Assembly (NCBI GenBank): GCA_002304345.1
Contig: NEUU01000003.1
Location: 1-64,000, forward strand
Length of the DNA stretch: 64,000 bases
Direction: 5' to 3'
Source of the DNA: Verrucomicrobia bacterium Tous-C9LFEB
GTDB lineage: Bacteria > Verrucomicrobiota > Verrucomicrobiia > Methylacidiphilales > UBA1321
Shown piece by piece: positions 62,249 to 64,000 of the stretch. Below the pieces are notes generated by a model. It was not told where the DNA came from, ran no database searches, and saw only the letters and a list, made by a program, of their open reading frames with translations. The translations under genes were made by a program, and so were the position numbers. Every line of letters begins with the position of its first letter. The stretch's first letter is position 1.

Positions 62249-62439
62249 GCGTCGACAATCGGCTACAAAGATCAACCGTCTCTGTTGAGTGTCGTGGTGG
62301 GTGTCGACGGGAAATTTCAAATTTCAGATTTGAGATTTCAGAGGGACAGAAAGCGGGCATGCGTCCAGTTTTAGCACGGAATCGGGCCAAGCGTTTGCGT
62401 TAGGTTGGCTAGGTGAGCTACGTGTGCGATATTTTTGCG
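62249..62439. repeat. Dispersed intergenic element, copy B
   Basis: Blocks gcgtcgacaat, ggctacaaagatcaaccg, caaatttcagatttgagatt and gtttgcgttaggttggctag then gtgcgatatttttgcg match copy A at 42172-42434 in order. The region from 62148 to 62248 is AT-rich and has no gene. Confidence 0.8.
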
Positions 62440-62536
62440 GCCGGAGGAGGTAAAAGTACTCAGTACTGAGTTCTAGGTACGAGGTACAGGCCGTCGGGCG
62501 AAAAACCAGAGAGGACGTCGGCCCTGTCTCTCGGCT

Positions 62537-62667
62537 GATCCTTCGACAAGCTCAGGATGACGTGGAATGAAAGTAATGTTTTGGATCACTTTGGGCTCTC
62601 ACAAGAACTCTTCGTTACCTTTTGAGATTACATCCCCTGTTCGTCATCCTGAGCTTGTCGAAGGATC
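62537..62667. repeat. Long inverted repeat (gaaggatc... type)
   Basis: Perfect 26-base arms at 62537-62562 and 62642-62667, key word cgtcatcctgagcttgtcga. A spacer of 79 bases has no gene. The same word type, gatccctcggcttcgctcgg, occurs at 28218. The palindrome actcagtactgagt lies just upstream near 62459. Confidence 0.85.
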
Positions 62668-62722
62668 GGTTCGCATTAGCGCAGGAGGCGACCGGTAGAA
62701 TTAATACCCAACCCAAACGGTT

Positions 62723-63811
62723 CTAAAACTTCTTCTGGATGGAGAGGGTGGCGGAGTGGTCGCTGGGGGACCAGGTGCTGTTGATGTCGCGCTGGTATTC
62801 CTGTTTCAGGTCGAACGCGGCGGAGAGGTCATCGGTGAGGAGGAGTTGCTGGCCGAGGCTGAATTTGAATTTATCCTCGCGCAGTGGGGCCGCATCGGCG
62901 GAGGCGGTTTCGATGGTCTCGAGATCGGTGCGGAGGGTGAGGCTGAAGTTTTTGCGAATGGAGCGGGTCCATTGGGAGTAGATCGTGCGGTCGACTTGCT
63001 TGCGGGTGTCGATGTCGTAGTTCCAGTTGGTGAGGCCGGTGCCGAGGTTCCACGAGAGGTCGGGGTTGAGGTTCCACAGAAGCGATTGATCGACGCGGGT
63101 GCCGGCGCGGTTTTGCGTGGCGTCGATGGGGGAGACGTCCTTGACGAGGGCGGGGCTGGCGGTCCAGTTGAGGGGGAGCTTGCCGAGCTTTTGCTGGAAT
63201 TGACCGGCGGTGGTTTGGCGCTCGAACGTGGCAAGGTTATTGGAGTAGTAGTCTTCGCTGTTCACGCCAAAGCCGAGGCCGGTGCCGGGGTTGAGCTGGT
63301 AGTGGGTCTCGATGCCGTTGCGGACGTGGGAAGGTTCGGCGCGCTGAAATTCGAAGATCTGGTCCATCTGGTTCGAGCTGGTGACGGACCAGTTGTCCTT
63401 GACGTTCCACTTCAAGTTGGTGGAGGATTGGTTTTGGGCGGTTTGGGCGGTGACGGTACCGCTTTTTTCCGGAGTGGTGCTGGCGAGTCCGACGTTGCTT
63501 TGATAGGTGAGCGTGACGTCGTCGAGGAGATTGCGTTTGAGCAGGATCTGGGCTTTCTGGGAGCTGAGATTGTTTTGCGGATTCAGGTCGTCGAACACCG
63601 ACGGCGAGGCGGTTTCGGACGGCACGGCAACGGTGAGTTCGGAGTCGGCGCCGTTCAGTTGCAGGGAGGAATTGGTGGATTGATTTTTCGGCAGGTTAAC
63701 GGGGATGGACCGAATCGGGGCGGAGATGACGGGCGACACGAGGGCGTCGTCGGTCGCCGCCCCGAGCAGGGCGGTGCCGCAGAGCCAGAGAATGAGGGCC
63801 GCGCGAAACAT
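62723..63811 (-). CDS. Putative outer-membrane barrel protein
   Basis: A 362-residue protein from ATG 63809-63811, with a signal peptide (MFRAALILWLCGTALLGA). A GTG at 63850 would add 13 residues. After a disordered Ser/Asn-rich region (20-70), the rest is alternating beta pattern with many Asn, Thr and Trp (SNVGLASTTPEKSGTV; NLKWNVKDNWSVTSSNQ). The C-terminal end SIQKKF has a terminal Phe. It looks like a beta-barrel protein of the envelope. The family is not recognised. Confidence 0.6.
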   Translation of the reverse strand: MFRAALILWLCGTALLGAATDDALVSPVISAPIRSIPVNLPKNQSTNSSLQLNGADSELTVAVPSETASPSVFDDLNPQNNLSSQKAQILLKRNLLDDVTLTYQSNVGLASTTPEKSGTVTAQTAQNQSSTNLKWNVKDNWSVTSSNQMDQIFEFQRAEPSHVRNGIETHYQLNPGTGLGFGVNSEDYYSNNLATFERQTTAGQFQQKLGKLPLNWTASPALVKDVSPIDATQNRAGTRVDQSLLWNLNPDLSWNLGTGLTNWNYDIDTRKQVDRTIYSQWTRSIRKNFSLTLRTDLETIETASADAAPLREDKFKFSLGQQLLLTDDLSAAFDLKQEYQRDINSTWSPSDHSATLSIQKKF

Positions 63812-63954
63812 GAGGAACAGGATACTCAGAACGCGGCGGGAATCAAACACGGAGAGATGGCGATCCGGTTAATAAGTGAGGGTGAGGAATGGGGTTTGAA
63901 CTGGTTTTTTGCACGGTTTGTGGGCAAGCTCTTGGGCATCGACGGGGTAAAGCT

Positions 63955-64000
63955 ATGACAATGAAAATGATGCTGGCGATGGTGGGTTTCGTGGGATTGA
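63955..64000 (+). CDS. Start of a further gene (cut by window edge)
   Basis: ATG 63955 begins MTMKMMLAMVGFVGL, a likely signal-peptide start, but only 15 codons are inside the window. The only ribosome-site candidate is ggggt about nine bases before. This is weak evidence. Confidence 0.3.
   Translation, partial: MTMKMMLAMVGFVGL

Noticed and set aside
1-64000. CRISPR array
   Set aside because: The repeats seen are single palindromes or an 82-bp tandem without unique spacers of constant size, and no cas gene is present.

Overview
This window is a stretch of bacterial chromosome that most resembles Verrucomicrobiota. The evidence is a PEP-CTERM protein, a DUF1559-like pseudopilin, XylR-type sugar regulators, integrases of the verrucomicrobial/planctomycete type, many Gfo/GH-type sugar genes, DUF6268 and DUF4410 envelope proteins, and many dispersed palindromic repeats. 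The assignment is inferred from gene content; there is no rRNA gene here.

Left part (1-10.4 kb) is accessory DNA around a tRNA-Ala(CGC) gene. A tyrosine integrase with unusual catalytic residues lies next to the tRNA. Then come a Gfo/Idh/MocA oxidoreductase, a lipoprotein/two-membrane-protein operon, an XRE regulator, and a leftward operon that starts with an AAA+ ATPase and includes a metallophosphoesterase. A hairpin-rich gap of about 380 bp interrupts that operon.

10.5-21.8 kb is a sugar-acid (probably pectin/galacturonate) locus: a shortened beta-propeller lyase-like gene, an SGNH esterase, an SSS-family symporter, a GH4 enzyme and an AraC regulator. It is followed by a pseudopilin, a secreted clan-A glycosidase, a XylR-like regulator and a PEP-CTERM protein. 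An 80-bp leader sequence is repeated upstream of the symporter and of the PEP-CTERM gene.

21.9-27.0 kb looks like a small mobilizable element: a relaxase-like protein, an accessory Mob-like protein, a HTH/excisionase-like frame, a second tyrosine recombinase, and strong inverted repeats.

27.2-42.2 kb is mainly core genome: polyprenyl synthase, AsmA-like protein, MIF-type tautomerase, a response-regulator/GAF/histidine kinase, acetyl-CoA synthetase, IscX, RidA, PyrE, an MFS carrier, HrpB helicase, a stand-alone CoaB domain, an Rrf2 regulator and a WD40 protein. An 86-bp MITE-like element lies before acs.

42.4-44.2 kb is an AT-rich insertion carrying one P-loop ATPase of the Sll1717-like type. 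Next are a membrane protein, polyphosphate kinase, a CHASE3-like/PAS hybrid kinase, and a TetR-controlled envelope operon (DUF4410 lipoprotein, DUF6268 barrel, a 33-residue membrane protein, GT9 glycosyltransferase).

54.9-60.8 kb holds DUF1015 and a striking signalling group: a DUF4388 protein, a receiver-DUF4388 protein, a Pro/Ala-rich protein with three WPxxFFG motifs and three C-terminal repeats, and CheV. The right end has tRNA-Gly(CCC), a remnant with a Mu Gam-like protein and a HTH protein, dispersed repeats and an outer-membrane-type protein.
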